Source of the DNA: Allobosea lathyri
GTDB lineage: Bacteria > Pseudomonadota > Alphaproteobacteria > Rhizobiales > Beijerinckiaceae
DNA length: 64,000 nt
Assembly (NCBI RefSeq): GCF_900108245.1
Contig: NZ_FNUY01000002.1
Coordinates: forward strand, 310,001 to 374,000
Direction of reading: 5' to 3'
Shown here in pieces: positions 52,901-61,422 of the stretch. The position numbers and the translations under genes are program-made. A model generated the notes under the pieces. The model had not been told where the DNA came from. It ran no database searches and worked only from the letters and a program-made list of their open reading frames with translations. Numbering within the stretch: position 1 is the stretch's first letter; every line of letters starts with the position of its first letter.

Positions 52901-53938
52901 TCACGCTTGTGCGCCGGCCAGCGGCAGGCCGACGATGAGGTTCTGCGGCTTGAGGCGCAGCGTCATGTCCTCACTGAACGCCATGATGAGATAGACCGGC
53001 TTGCCGGCAATTTTAGGGGAGACATTGCGCGGATCGGCAAAGTCGAGCCGGAACAGCCCGCAGATGCGCGCCGCGACGGAAGGCTCGACCGCCTCGCCTT
53101 TCCAGAATGCGTTGCCGATCGCGGTCGCCTGCGCGTCGAGCCCGACGAACCAGCGCCAATCCGCATCCTCGATGCGCGCCTCTGGTGTCACGGTCACCGT
53201 GATGCCAAGCATGTGGCCGATCCAGATCTCGACGACGCGGCAGAGCGCCTCGCGCGCTCTGGGATCGCCGCCGACATTCAACGCCATCGAGAACGCATCC
53301 GAGCAGGACCAATAGGTTGCCGCGTTCGGCTCGCTCATCACCTCCAGTTCGGCCATGGCATCGCCGCCGAGCATCGCGGCCAGCGGCGCCGTATGCATCA
53401 GCGAACTGCGCTCCGCCTCAAACCCCTCGATCAATTCCGCATCGGCGAGCAGCAGCGTGCCGTCCCTGAAGGATGCCTTTTGCGGGCGGAAGAACAATTC
53501 AGCCGCACGAAGAACATAAGGATCATCGCAACCATCGAGCGCATTGCGCAGGATGAGATGCACGAGTTGGTTGAGGAACAGCGGCGGAATGCCCGCCGCG
53601 CCCTGTCGTATCATGTCGAGATAGGCCGCTTCGATGCTGGGACAGGCAAGCAGCCGATCGCGGAAACCGATCATGAACGCCCAGTTCTCGCGCGCGTCCT
53701 CGTCTTCAATCGCCGCGATCATCGCCTGTGGCACCGGCCGCGCCGGGGCTGTCATGAGCATGGCGTGCAGGGCGCGCTCGGCGGCACAGGCATCCTCGGG
53801 CGGTACCAGCTCCGGACGCGCGAGATAGGCGAGGATCATCTCGTCGGTGACGGCGAGGCCGCCGCCTTTGGTCGGCTGGGTCATATGATGGCCCGACGAG
53901 ACCCAGAATTCCTTGATGGTGCGGGTCGCGTGGTTCAC
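52901..53938 (-). CDS. DUF6352 family protein (FDH accessory cluster)
   Basis: 345 residues, no signal peptide. Starts KEFWVSSGHHM and contains VTDEMILAYLARPELVPPEDACAAE, PLFLNQLVHLILRNAL and FFRPQKASFRDGTLLLADAE. No catalytic motif recognised. I associate the family with formate dehydrogenase gene clusters. Its ATG overlaps the stop of the DUF6505 gene by 4 bp. Confidence 0.8.
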   Translation of the reverse strand: MNHATRTIKEFWVSSGHHMTQPTKGGGLAVTDEMILAYLARPELVPPEDACAAERALHAMLMTAPARPVPQAMIAAIEDEDARENWAFMIGFRDRLLACPSIEAAYLDMIRQGAAGIPPLFLNQLVHLILRNALDGCDDPYVLRAAELFFRPQKASFRDGTLLLADAELIEGFEAERSSLMHTAPLAAMLGGDAMAELEVMSEPNAATYWSCSDAFSMALNVGGDPRAREALCRVVEIWIGHMLGITVTVTPEARIEDADWRWFVGLDAQATAIGNAFWKGEAVEPSVAARICGLFRLDFADPRNVSPKIAGKPVYLIMAFSEDMTLRLKPQNLIVGLPLAGAQA

Positions 53939-54507
53939 CTGCGGGTCTCCATCATGCCGATAAGATCGACCTGCTCCGCCACTTCGCCATCCTCGATCAC
54001 TTCGTGATCCTCGATCACCTCATGGAAGGAGAAGGCCCGGATCTGCGCATGCAGGCTATCAGCGCCCGGCGCAAGCTCCCGCGGCTTGAGCGTGCGGAAC
54101 TGCTCGCGGATTTCGCCATTCTCGACGAAGCGATGCATCGCGACCAGCGTGCCCTCGTCGTGATCGGCCAGCGAAACCGAGAAGGCGATTTCCTCCTCGG
54201 CTGCCATGCGGGCTGCTGCCATGTCCGGCGCGCCGAGTTCATCGCAGAGATGCCGCGCCAGCGCCCCGACCGCTGCCTCGCGTTCATCTGGCCGAATCGG
54301 CTGGACCACGCTCAGGGTCGAAAAGCCCAGACTGTCGACACCGACGAATCCGGCGCGGAACGCAGTGCGCTGCTTGCCATCGAAGCCGGCAGGATCACGC
54401 CCCCAGAAGAGGAACGAGCCCGCCACGGCCCACTCGCCCGGTTCCGCAGCATGCGCGAACACGAAACGATCGGACGGGTCGAGCCTGATGGTGCGGAGCA
54501 TCTTCAC
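53935..54507 (-). CDS. DUF6505 family protein (FDH accessory cluster)
   Basis: 190 residues. MLRTIRLDPSDRFVFAHAA at the N-terminus, WAVAGSFLFWG and a mainly beta core. The C-terminus has a tandem HEVIED-HEVIED-GEV acidic repeat (53989-54024) that looks recently duplicated. No motif reveals function. Coupled by 4-bp overlaps on both sides. Confidence 0.8.
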   Translation of the reverse strand: MKMLRTIRLDPSDRFVFAHAAEPGEWAVAGSFLFWGRDPAGFDGKQRTAFRAGFVGVDSLGFSTLSVVQPIRPDEREAAVGALARHLCDELGAPDMAAARMAAEEEIAFSVSLADHDEGTLVAMHRFVENGEIREQFRTLKPRELAPGADSLHAQIRAFSFHEVIEDHEVIEDGEVAEQVDLIGMMETRR

Positions 54508-55253
54508 AGTTTTGGCGCTCCCGTATCGCGATCATACCAGGCGGCGGCCTCGAGCCCCGAGCGAAAACTGCTGCGTCTGACGGCACTGGTCACGATCGAG
54601 CGCGTCAGGAGATCGCCGTCGCCATCCAGTTCGCGATCGTCGCCGGGGCGTTCCTTGGCAAGGCGGGCGAGATAATCGGAGGCAATCGGCTCAAAACCGT
54701 TGTTTTGCCAGATGTCGACCTGGCGCAGAAAGAAGCGGGCGAAACTCTCCACCAGCGTGGCCGGCCCGAGCCCGTCGAAGCCTTCATCGTCGAGCGCTGC
54801 CGCTTTGGGTGCCTGGCCGGGCTCGACGAGGCCGGCGAAGGTCACGCGGATGATCGCGCCGACGACGAGCCAATCCGGCACCGCATCCTCGGCGCAGCCC
54901 TCCGGCCAGCCGATGCGCGCGCCGCCGACGAGCCCGCCATCGAAACGGATGCAATCCGGCCAGTCGAACGTTACATCCCGCTCGGGCGGGCAATGGGCCG
55001 AGATTGCATCGCCGACGGCGTTCATGGCCATGAACAGAGCTTTTCGCGCCTGGGCGAGCGGCTCCAGTGGCTCCAGCACGACGGCGAACTCCGCGACATC
55101 GAAGCGCCGCACCCAGACGAGCGTCCCCGCCCCCTCCTCCGCGGCTTTACCGCAGGCATGGGCGAAGGCATCGCCGGATTCGCGGAGCGCCACGACCGAG
55201 AACCCGGGTGGAAGGGAAAGCGTTGCATGCGTGTCCGAGGCAATCAGCGGCAT
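54504..55253 (-). CDS. Biotin/lipoate ligase-like protein (BPL_LplA_LipB family), FDH cluster
   Basis: 249 residues. The fold signature is WPDCIRFDGGLVGGARIGWPEG and TLVWVRRFDVAEFAVVLEP. By eye alignment, the lysine used by BirA/LplA for acyl-adenylate attack is replaced (GGARIGW for the KxxG region), so it may bind rather than ligate. ATG at 55253 gives MPLIASDTHATLSLPPGF; an ATG at 55298 adds 15 residues. The frame continues antisense through the neighbouring ferredoxin gene, which is chance. Divergent from the [4Fe-4S] protein gene. Confidence 0.82.
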   Translation of the reverse strand: MPLIASDTHATLSLPPGFSVVALRESGDAFAHACGKAAEEGAGTLVWVRRFDVAEFAVVLEPLEPLAQARKALFMAMNAVGDAISAHCPPERDVTFDWPDCIRFDGGLVGGARIGWPEGCAEDAVPDWLVVGAIIRVTFAGLVEPGQAPKAAALDDEGFDGLGPATLVESFARFFLRQVDIWQNNGFEPIASDYLARLAKERPGDDRELDGDGDLLTRSIVTSAVRRSSFRSGLEAAAWYDRDTGAPKL

Positions 55254-55370
55254 TGGAGTATCCGGAGCTAGCCGCCAGCACGCGGCCGAGGGTCGCATGA
55301 TTTTTCTTTCGACCACTTCCAATATATGACGGGAATGGGCGGTGGAAAGTGCCGCCGACTGGAGAGCAGC

Positions 55371-57395
55371 ATGGCAGCTGGCACCACCTTCCTCTGTTCC
55401 TGCGAGGAAACCATGCCCCTGCATGGGGAAACGGTGGCGAAAGCCTGCCGGACTAAGGTGCGGACCGCCCATCAGCTCTGCCGCAAGGAACTGGACTTCT
55501 TCAAGACCGTCCTGGCGCAGGACAGCGAGGTGACGGTCGCCTGTACCCAGGAAGCACCCCTGTTCGAGGAGGTCGCCGGCGATATCGGCTTTGGCGGCCG
55601 GCTGACCTTCGCCAATATCCGCGAGCAGGCGGGCTGGTCGAAGAATGCGAAAGCGGCAGGTCCGAAGACCGCCGCGCTGATCGCCGCTGCCGCCGAGGAG
55701 ATGCCGCCCGTTCAGGCCGTGACGCTCGAATCGAAGGGCGTTGCGCTGATCTATGGCCGCGACGAGACCGCGATCACCGTTGCGCGCCGGCTGGCCGACA
55801 CGCTCGACGTCACCGTCCTGCTGACGCGCCCCGGCGAGGTCACTCCGGCCGCGACGACCGATTTTCCCGTGGTCAAGGGCAGCATCACCTCTGCAAAGGG
55901 GCATCTCGGTACCTTCGACCTCGCCGTCGACGATTACGCCCTGCCCTCGCCTTCCTCGCGGCGGGCCTATCTCTGGCAGGCGCCGCGCAACGGCGCGTCC
56001 TCCTCCTGCGATATTCTGATCGACCTGTCGGGTGGCGCATCGCTCTTCCCGACCCCGGAGCTTCGGCCGGGATATCTGCGCGTCGATCCGCGAGACCTGA
56101 CGGGCATCGAGCGGTTGATCGGCGAGGCACGCGGACTCGTCGGCACCTTCGACAAGCCGCGTTTTATCCAGTTCCGCGAGGATCTCTGCGCCCACTCCCG
56201 CTCCAAGATCACCGGCTGCACGCGCTGCCTCGATCTGTGCCCTACAGGGGCGATCTCGCCCTCCGGCGATGTCGTGTCGATCGATCCGGCCGTCTGCGCC
56301 GGCTGCGGGCAATGTGCGGCCGTCTGCCCGACGGGGGCCGCAGCCTATGCCCTGCCGCCCGCCGATGCCTTGATCCGCCGTCTCCGGAGCCTGCTCACGA
56401 CCTATCGCGCGGGTGGCGGCGCAACTCCTGTGGTGCTGCTCCATGACGGCGACCATGGCGCCCCGTTGATCGATGCGCTGGCCCGTTTTGGGGATGGGTT
56501 GCCGGCTCATGTGCTGCCGCTCGCGGTTAACGAGATCACGCAGATCGGGCCTGAGATGCTGGCGAGCGCGCTGGCCTATGGGGCGGCGGGCGTGGTCATC
56601 CTCGGCCGCGCCAAGCCCAGGCACGACCTGATGGGGCTTCACGCCACGCTCGCCATGGCAGGCACCGTCGCCGATGCCCTCGGCTATGGCCGCGACATCC
56701 TGCGCCTCGTCGAGACCGATGATCCCGATCGCCTCGCTGCCGATCTCGCGCTGCCCTTCGCGACGAAGCCAGCTCCCACCCCTGCCAACTTCCTGCCCAT
56801 GGGCGGCAAGCGCGGTCTGCTGGAGATCGCTTTTGGCGAATTGCATCGCGTGGCGCCGGCGCCTGTCGACGTCGTCCCGCTCGCCAAGGGCGCCCCTTTC
56901 GGCAAGATTCAGCTCGACAGGGACGCCTGTACGCTGTGCCTCGCCTGCGTATCCGCCTGCCCGACCAGCGCGCTTGCCGACAATCCCGACAAGCCTGCCC
57001 TGTCCTTCAGCGAGAGCCTGTGCGTGCAATGCGGCCTGTGCGAACAGACCTGCCCGGAAGATGCGATCTCGCTGGTGCCGCAGATCGACTTCATCGCCTG
57101 GAGCGAACCCAAGCGCGTCCTGAAGGAAGAAGAGCCTTTCCATTGCACCAGTTGCGCCAAGCCGTTCGGCACGCGTTCCACCATCGAGCGGATCGCGGCG
57201 AAACTTGAAGGGCACTGGATGTTCTCAGGCGCAAACGAGGCCCGTCGCGCCGCGCTGTTCATGTGCGAGGATTGCCGGGTCGAGCGCGTCGTCAACGAGA
57301 GCTTCGACCCCTATGGCGCACCTGGCCGCCCGGCCGTACGGACGACCGACGACTATCTGCGAGAGGCCAAGGCGGCAAAGGACAGGCTGAGCTGA
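55371..57395 (+). CDS. Multi-[4Fe-4S] cluster protein, FDH accessory cluster
   Basis: 674 residues, soluble. N-terminal cysteine-bearing region (FLCSCEETMPLHGETVAKAC, LCRKELDFF, VACTQEAPLF), then a nucleotide-binding-like segment. First ferredoxin pair at CTRCLDLCPTGAI and CAGCGQCAAVCPTGA, a flavin/HdrA-MvhD-like middle region (VVLLHDGDHGAPLIDALARF), a second pair at CTLCLACVSACPTSAL and CVQCGLCEQTCPEDAI, and C-terminal CTSC and CEDC pairs. ATG at 55371 follows GGAGAGCAGC. Probably an electron carrier or assembly factor for FDH; exact role unknown. Confidence 0.87.
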   Translation: MAAGTTFLCSCEETMPLHGETVAKACRTKVRTAHQLCRKELDFFKTVLAQDSEVTVACTQEAPLFEEVAGDIGFGGRLTFANIREQAGWSKNAKAAGPKTAALIAAAAEEMPPVQAVTLESKGVALIYGRDETAITVARRLADTLDVTVLLTRPGEVTPAATTDFPVVKGSITSAKGHLGTFDLAVDDYALPSPSSRRAYLWQAPRNGASSSCDILIDLSGGASLFPTPELRPGYLRVDPRDLTGIERLIGEARGLVGTFDKPRFIQFREDLCAHSRSKITGCTRCLDLCPTGAISPSGDVVSIDPAVCAGCGQCAAVCPTGAAAYALPPADALIRRLRSLLTTYRAGGGATPVVLLHDGDHGAPLIDALARFGDGLPAHVLPLAVNEITQIGPEMLASALAYGAAGVVILGRAKPRHDLMGLHATLAMAGTVADALGYGRDILRLVETDDPDRLAADLALPFATKPAPTPANFLPMGGKRGLLEIAFGELHRVAPAPVDVVPLAKGAPFGKIQLDRDACTLCLACVSACPTSALADNPDKPALSFSESLCVQCGLCEQTCPEDAISLVPQIDFIAWSEPKRVLKEEEPFHCTSCAKPFGTRSTIERIAAKLEGHWMFSGANEARRAALFMCEDCRVERVVNESFDPYGAPGRPAVRTTDDYLREAKAAKDRLS

Positions 57396-57429
57396 GGCCC
57401 AGCCTCCTTCGGATCAGCCGGGCAGCCGA

Positions 57430-58206
57430 TCAGCTGAGCATGCGCGTGTCCCCGCAGACCGAGACTTCCTGGCCTGAGATCGTTTTGGCGAAGGGCGAGG
57501 CCAGGAAGACGATCTGCTTGGCGATGTCGTTGGGGTCGACGAATTCCTTGATCGAGACGCCGGCGAACAGGCGCTGGGTCATCTCCTCATGCGAGATGTT
57601 GAAGCTGCGCGCCTTGTTGGCGATCACGCTCTGGATGCGCGGCCCTTCGACGAGACCGGGGCAGATCGCGTTGGCCCTGATGCCGAATTCGCCGAGCTCA
57701 GCCGAAAGCGCCTTGGTGAAGCCGATCACGCCCCATTTCGCGGCGCCATAGGGCGAACGCAGCGGAAAGCCGTGCTTGCCGGCCTGGCTCGACAGGTTGA
57801 CGATGCTGGCATTGGCGGATTGCTTGAGGTGCTGGACCGCAAGCCGCGTGCAATTGAACTGGCCGGTGAGGTCGATGGCGAGACAGCTGTCCCAATCGGC
57901 AGGATCGATCTCGTCCACGCGCCCGGTCGGTCCGGCGATGCCGGCATTGTTGACGAGGCAATCGAGACCGCCAAGCGTCGTCAAGGTCTCTTCGAACAGT
58001 CTCGCTACGGCGCCACGGTCAGACACGTCGCAGACGGACTGCGTGATCGCCGGGTCGCTGCTGGCCATCGCCCCCATTGCCTCCCGATCGACGTCGCAGA
58101 TATGCACCTTTGCGCCTTCGGCGGCGAAGGCCCGCGCCGTCGCGCGGCCGATACCGTTGGCTCCGGCGGTGATGAGAACGCGCAAGCCTTCGATCTGCAA
58201 ATCCAT
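57430..58206 (-). CDS. SDR-family oxidoreductase
   Basis: 258 residues. Nucleotide-binding motif reads ITAGANGIGRATARAF (TGxxxGIG with A for G), then DVDREAM, CLVNNAGIAGPTG, catalytic Ser in VNLSSQAGK and the Tyr-Lys pair in SPYGAAKWGVIGF. C-terminus has ISGQEVSVCGDTRMLS. Substrate unknown; it is transcribed in the same direction as the GntR regulator gene upstream and presumably belongs to the same catabolic unit as the Liv-type importer. Confidence 0.88.
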   Translation of the reverse strand: MDLQIEGLRVLITAGANGIGRATARAFAAEGAKVHICDVDREAMGAMASSDPAITQSVCDVSDRGAVARLFEETLTTLGGLDCLVNNAGIAGPTGRVDEIDPADWDSCLAIDLTGQFNCTRLAVQHLKQSANASIVNLSSQAGKHGFPLRSPYGAAKWGVIGFTKALSAELGEFGIRANAICPGLVEGPRIQSVIANKARSFNISHEEMTQRLFAGVSIKEFVDPNDIAKQIVFLASPFAKTISGQEVSVCGDTRMLS

Positions 58207-58227
58207 CGTTTTCTCCCTTGATTGACG

Positions 58228-59001
58228 TCAGCTCGCCAGGCGGCCGACACTTTCGATATGAGCCGCAGCTGCCGCGATATCGGCTTCGAGCGCGGCACGG
58301 GCAGCGGCCGAATCACGCCGGCGCAGCGCATCGAGCAGGGCCGCATGCGCCTGCATGGCGCTGCCGCCTTTCAGCCGCCGCGGCTCGCCGCGCATGTCGA
58401 TGTTCAGGATGGGGCCAGCCTTGAGCCAGAGCCGTTCGATCATCTCGATCAGGCTCGGCATGCCCGCCGCCTCATAGAGCGCGAAATGCAGGTCGCGATT
58501 GGCTGCGACTGCGCCGGCAGCGTCAGGCGGGTCGGCAGTGGCGGCTCGCCGGAAGGCCGCTTCATGCGCAGCGACCTGCGCGATCTGCTCAGGCGTCGCA
58601 TGACGCGCCGCCTCCTCCGCCGCAAACCCCTCGACGACCAGCCTCAGGCGCGTCAATTCGCGGAACTGGCCGAGTGTCAGCATTGGCACGCGCACGGCCC
58701 GGCCGGGCAGCACTTCGAGCGCCCGGTCGGCCGCCAGACGGCTCACCGCCTCGCGCACCGGCATCATCGAGACACCCAGCGCCTCGGCAACGCGTCGCAA
58801 TGAGAGCTTTTCACCCGGTGCAAGACGGCCTGCGACCAGGAGCGCGCGCAGTTCCGCGGTGACGCGTTCGCCCAGCGTCTCGCGAGTGAGCGCGCCGACC
58901 TCCTCCAGAACCCACGGATCGCGCGCCGCCGATACGCCGTCTTGCGCATCTTCGGGCGGGGGCGAGACACGGTCGGGTGGGGGCTGGACAGGGGCTATCA
59001 T
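58228..59001 (-). CDS. GntR-family regulator (FadR/FCD subfamily)
   Basis: 257 residues. Winged helix: LGERVTAELRALLVAGRLAPGEKLSLRRVAEALGVSMMPVREAVSRLAA. FCD effector domain with metal-ligand-type residues in ANRDLHFALYEAAG and a final HAALLDALRRRD ... A-rich helices. ATG at 59001 is preferred; a GTG at 59025 lies inside the operator. Divergent from the Liv-type importer and upstream of the SDR gene: likely controls both. Confidence 0.9.
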   Translation of the reverse strand: MIAPVQPPPDRVSPPPEDAQDGVSAARDPWVLEEVGALTRETLGERVTAELRALLVAGRLAPGEKLSLRRVAEALGVSMMPVREAVSRLAADRALEVLPGRAVRVPMLTLGQFRELTRLRLVVEGFAAEEAARHATPEQIAQVAAHEAAFRRAATADPPDAAGAVAANRDLHFALYEAAGMPSLIEMIERLWLKAGPILNIDMRGEPRRLKGGSAMQAHAALLDALRRRDSAAARAALEADIAAAAAHIESVGRLAS

Positions 59002-59015
59002 GTCTGCCAACCTAA

Positions 59016-59032
59016 CTGTGATCACAGATCAC
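59016..59032. promoter_or_regulatory. GntR-type operator between regulator and importer genes
   Basis: CTGTGATCACAG (59016-59027) is a perfect 12-bp palindrome, overlapped by GTGATC-ACA-GATCAC (59018-59032), two arms with 3-base spacing. Located 15 bp upstream of the regulator ATG and 89 bp before the binding protein gene. Highly likely operator for the adjacent GntR/FCD protein. Confidence 0.65.
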
Positions 59033-59120
59033 GACAAGCGGCTCCAAAGACCGCAAGCCAAGAAAATCACGGGTCACATCAACCCGCGCACAGCGCGGAA
59101 CGGTTCTGGGAGGAACGCGT

Positions 59121-60386
59121 ATGACGGATCATCAGCAGTCGAAATTTCGTGTGTCGCGCCGTCAGGCGATCGCCGGCCTCGGTGCCGGTGTGGCGACTGG
59201 CCTCATCGCCAGCCCCTCGCTGATCCTGGCGCAAACACCCGACGCCATCCGCTACGGGCATCTAACACCGCGCACCGGCTTCCTCGGGCCGCTCGGCGAA
59301 TATGGCGTGATGGCGGTCGACCTTGCCACGGAGGAGATCAATGCATCCGGCGGCGTGATGGGCCGCAAGCTCGAGGTGCTGAAGGAGGATTCGGTCAATC
59401 CGCAGACCGCCTCGACCAAGGCCGAGCGCATGATCGAGCGTGACAAGGTCGCCTGTATTCTCGGCGAGATCTCGTCGGCCTCCTGCCTGACGATCTCGCA
59501 GGTCGCCGCGCGCAACAAGACGCTCTTCGTCAACACCGGCGGCAATTCGGACGCGCTGCGCGGCGAAAGCTGCAACCGCTACATGTTCCATGTCGAGCAC
59601 CAGAACTCGATGTATGTGAAAAGCTGTGGGCGCTCGCTGATGGCGCAGGGGCTGGTGAAGGGCAAGAAGTGGTTCTCGCTCACCGCCGACTACGCCTTCG
59701 GCCATGACCTCTTGAAGGTCGCCAAGCGCTTCATGGAAGCCAATGGCGGCCAGTTCGCCGCCGACAAGCTGGTGCCGACCGACGCGACGGACTTCTCGGC
59801 CCTGCTGCTCGAAATCCGCGCGGCCAAACCCGATCTCGTGATCTCGAACCTCGCCGGCAACCAGATCACCAATTTCCTGAAACAGTATTCGGAGTTCGGC
59901 CTGACCTTCCCGGTCGCCGGATTCGGCTTCGATACGGCGCTGGCCTGGGCGGCGGGCAAGGATAATTTCGGCGGCGTCTGGCCCTGCGTCTGGCACCATC
60001 TCATCGACACGCCGGAAACCAAGAAGTTCGTCGCCGCCTTCACCAAGAAATACGGCAAGCCGCCAGAGAACCAGGCCTGGGGCGACTATATGGCCGTCAA
60101 GATCATGGCGCAGTCGATGAACGAGTTGAAGAGCGCCGACACGGCCAAGATCCTCGAATATTGGGAGAAGGGCGCGAAATTCGACGTGATGAAGACCCGT
60201 CCCGGCTATTTCCGCGCCTCCGATCACCAGTTGATGAGCGAGATGTACACCATCACCGCCCTGCCGGCGGCGCAGGTCAAGAACCAGTGGGACCTCTTCA
60301 CCTCCTCGCCCCCGGTACCCGGCCCCAATGAGGATCTCGAGGTCATCGCCACTGTCGGCGACGAAGCCGTCTGCAAGATGAGCTGA
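59121..60386 (+). CDS. Branched-chain amino acid-type ABC substrate-binding protein (Tat-exported)
   Basis: 421-residue LivJ/K-type protein. The N-terminal SRRQAIAGLGAG plus hydrophobic stretch and LAQTPD is a Tat signal. Type I binding fold: GHLTPRTGFLGPLGEYG, NASGGVMGRKLEVLKED, LGEISSASCL and WFSLTADYAFGHDL. AGGAACGCG lies before the ATG. Family members import amino acids, amides, urea or aromatic acids; ligand unknown here. Confidence 0.9.
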   Translation: MTDHQQSKFRVSRRQAIAGLGAGVATGLIASPSLILAQTPDAIRYGHLTPRTGFLGPLGEYGVMAVDLATEEINASGGVMGRKLEVLKEDSVNPQTASTKAERMIERDKVACILGEISSASCLTISQVAARNKTLFVNTGGNSDALRGESCNRYMFHVEHQNSMYVKSCGRSLMAQGLVKGKKWFSLTADYAFGHDLLKVAKRFMEANGGQFAADKLVPTDATDFSALLLEIRAAKPDLVISNLAGNQITNFLKQYSEFGLTFPVAGFGFDTALAWAAGKDNFGGVWPCVWHHLIDTPETKKFVAAFTKKYGKPPENQAWGDYMAVKIMAQSMNELKSADTAKILEYWEKGAKFDVMKTRPGYFRASDHQLMSEMYTITALPAAQVKNQWDLFTSSPPVPGPNEDLEVIATVGDEAVCKMS

Positions 60387-60394
60387 GGCTCCTC

Positions 60395-60488
60395 CGTCGT
60401 TCTCGGGCGGCGCGCAGCGTCGACCCGAGAATCTCATGGCGAGAGGCTTCTGGTTTCCGAGATGGTCGGGTCAAGCCCGACCATGACG
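60395..60488. repeat. 94-bp palindromic intergenic repeat, copy C
   Basis: Begins CGTCGTTCTCGGGCGGC and ends GTCGGGTCAAGCCCGACCATGACG-type arm. It aligns without gaps with 21453-21546; compensatory changes keep the right stem (TGGTCGGG / CCCGACCA around TCAA). Sits 9 bp after the binding protein stop, between it and the LivH gene, the same position relative to transporter genes as copy B. Confidence 0.85.
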
Positions 60489-60537
60489 CGCCGCTGATGC
60501 ATCCCCGCGCACCGCATTCCCCAGCAAAGGCCAATCC

Positions 60538-61413
60538 TTGCTCACCCTCTTCATCCAGCAGGTACTGAACGGGCTGCTCGACGGGGTTTATTACCTCCTG
60601 ATCGCGCTCGGCCTGTCGCTGATCTTCTCGCTCGGCGGCATCGTCAACCTCGCCCATGGCGCCTTCTATGCCATCGGCGCCTATCTCACGATCGTGCTTG
60701 CGCCCCATATCGGCTTCGGCGGGGCGATCATCGCCTCCCCGCTGCTGGTCGCGTTGATCGGCATCGTCGTCGAACGCGGCCTGTTCCAGCGCTTCTATCG
60801 CTCGGACCCGATTTTTTCGCTGCTGCTGACCTTCGGCCTCGCCATGGTGGCCGAGCAGTCCCTGCGCATGATTTTTGGCGCGCCGCCGCTCTCCTTCTCG
60901 ATCCCCCCGGAACTGCGCGGCCAGATTTTCATCGGAGACTTCATCTATTCGCGCTACCGGGCGATGCTGCTGCTGATCGCGGCGGCCTGCGTGCTCGGCC
61001 TCTGGTTCCTGCTCCAGCGCACGTCCTTTGGCCGGGTCGTGCGCGCCGGCGTCCAGAACCCCGACATGGTCGGCGCTCTCGGCATCTCGCTGCAGCCCTA
61101 TATGGTCGCCGTCGCCGGTATCGGCATCGGCCTTGCGGGGCTCGCCGGCGTGCTGCTCGCGCCGATCTATTCGATCCATCCGGCCATGGGCCAGGAGATC
61201 ATCACGCCCGCTTTCGTCGTGGTCGTCATCGGGGGCCTGGGCTCGTTCTGGGGCGTCGTGGTGGCTGCCCTTATGGTCGGCCTCGTCAAGGGCATCACGA
61301 TCGGGCTCGGTCTGACGCAATGGTCGACCGCCGTGATCTATCTGATGATGCTGCTCGTCCTGCTGTTCCGGCCACGCGGCCTGTTCGGCGAACGCATCCA
61401 GCGCTTCGAGTGA
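60538..61413 (+). CDS. Branched-chain amino acid-type ABC permease (LivH family)
   Basis: 291-residue membrane protein with about eight helices. NGLLDGVYYLLIALGLSLIF, GGIVNLAHGAFYAIGAY and VVIGGLGSFWGVVVAALMVG are LivH hallmarks. Starts with TTG at 60538, AAAGG 7 bases upstream; no better start. Pairs with the LivM domain of the next gene, 9 bp downstream. Confidence 0.92.
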   Translation: MLTLFIQQVLNGLLDGVYYLLIALGLSLIFSLGGIVNLAHGAFYAIGAYLTIVLAPHIGFGGAIIASPLLVALIGIVVERGLFQRFYRSDPIFSLLLTFGLAMVAEQSLRMIFGAPPLSFSIPPELRGQIFIGDFIYSRYRAMLLLIAAACVLGLWFLLQRTSFGRVVRAGVQNPDMVGALGISLQPYMVAVAGIGIGLAGLAGVLLAPIYSIHPAMGQEIITPAFVVVVIGGLGSFWGVVVAALMVGLVKGITIGLGLTQWSTAVIYLMMLLVLLFRPRGLFGERIQRFE

Positions 61414-61422
61414 GGAACTAAG

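Noticed and set aside
54504..57215. A 903-codon minus-strand frame spanning the ligase-like gene and beyond
   Set aside because: Only the last 249 codons are coding. The rest is antisense to the [4Fe-4S] protein gene, whose motifs are unmistakable; long antisense frames are common in GC-rich DNA.
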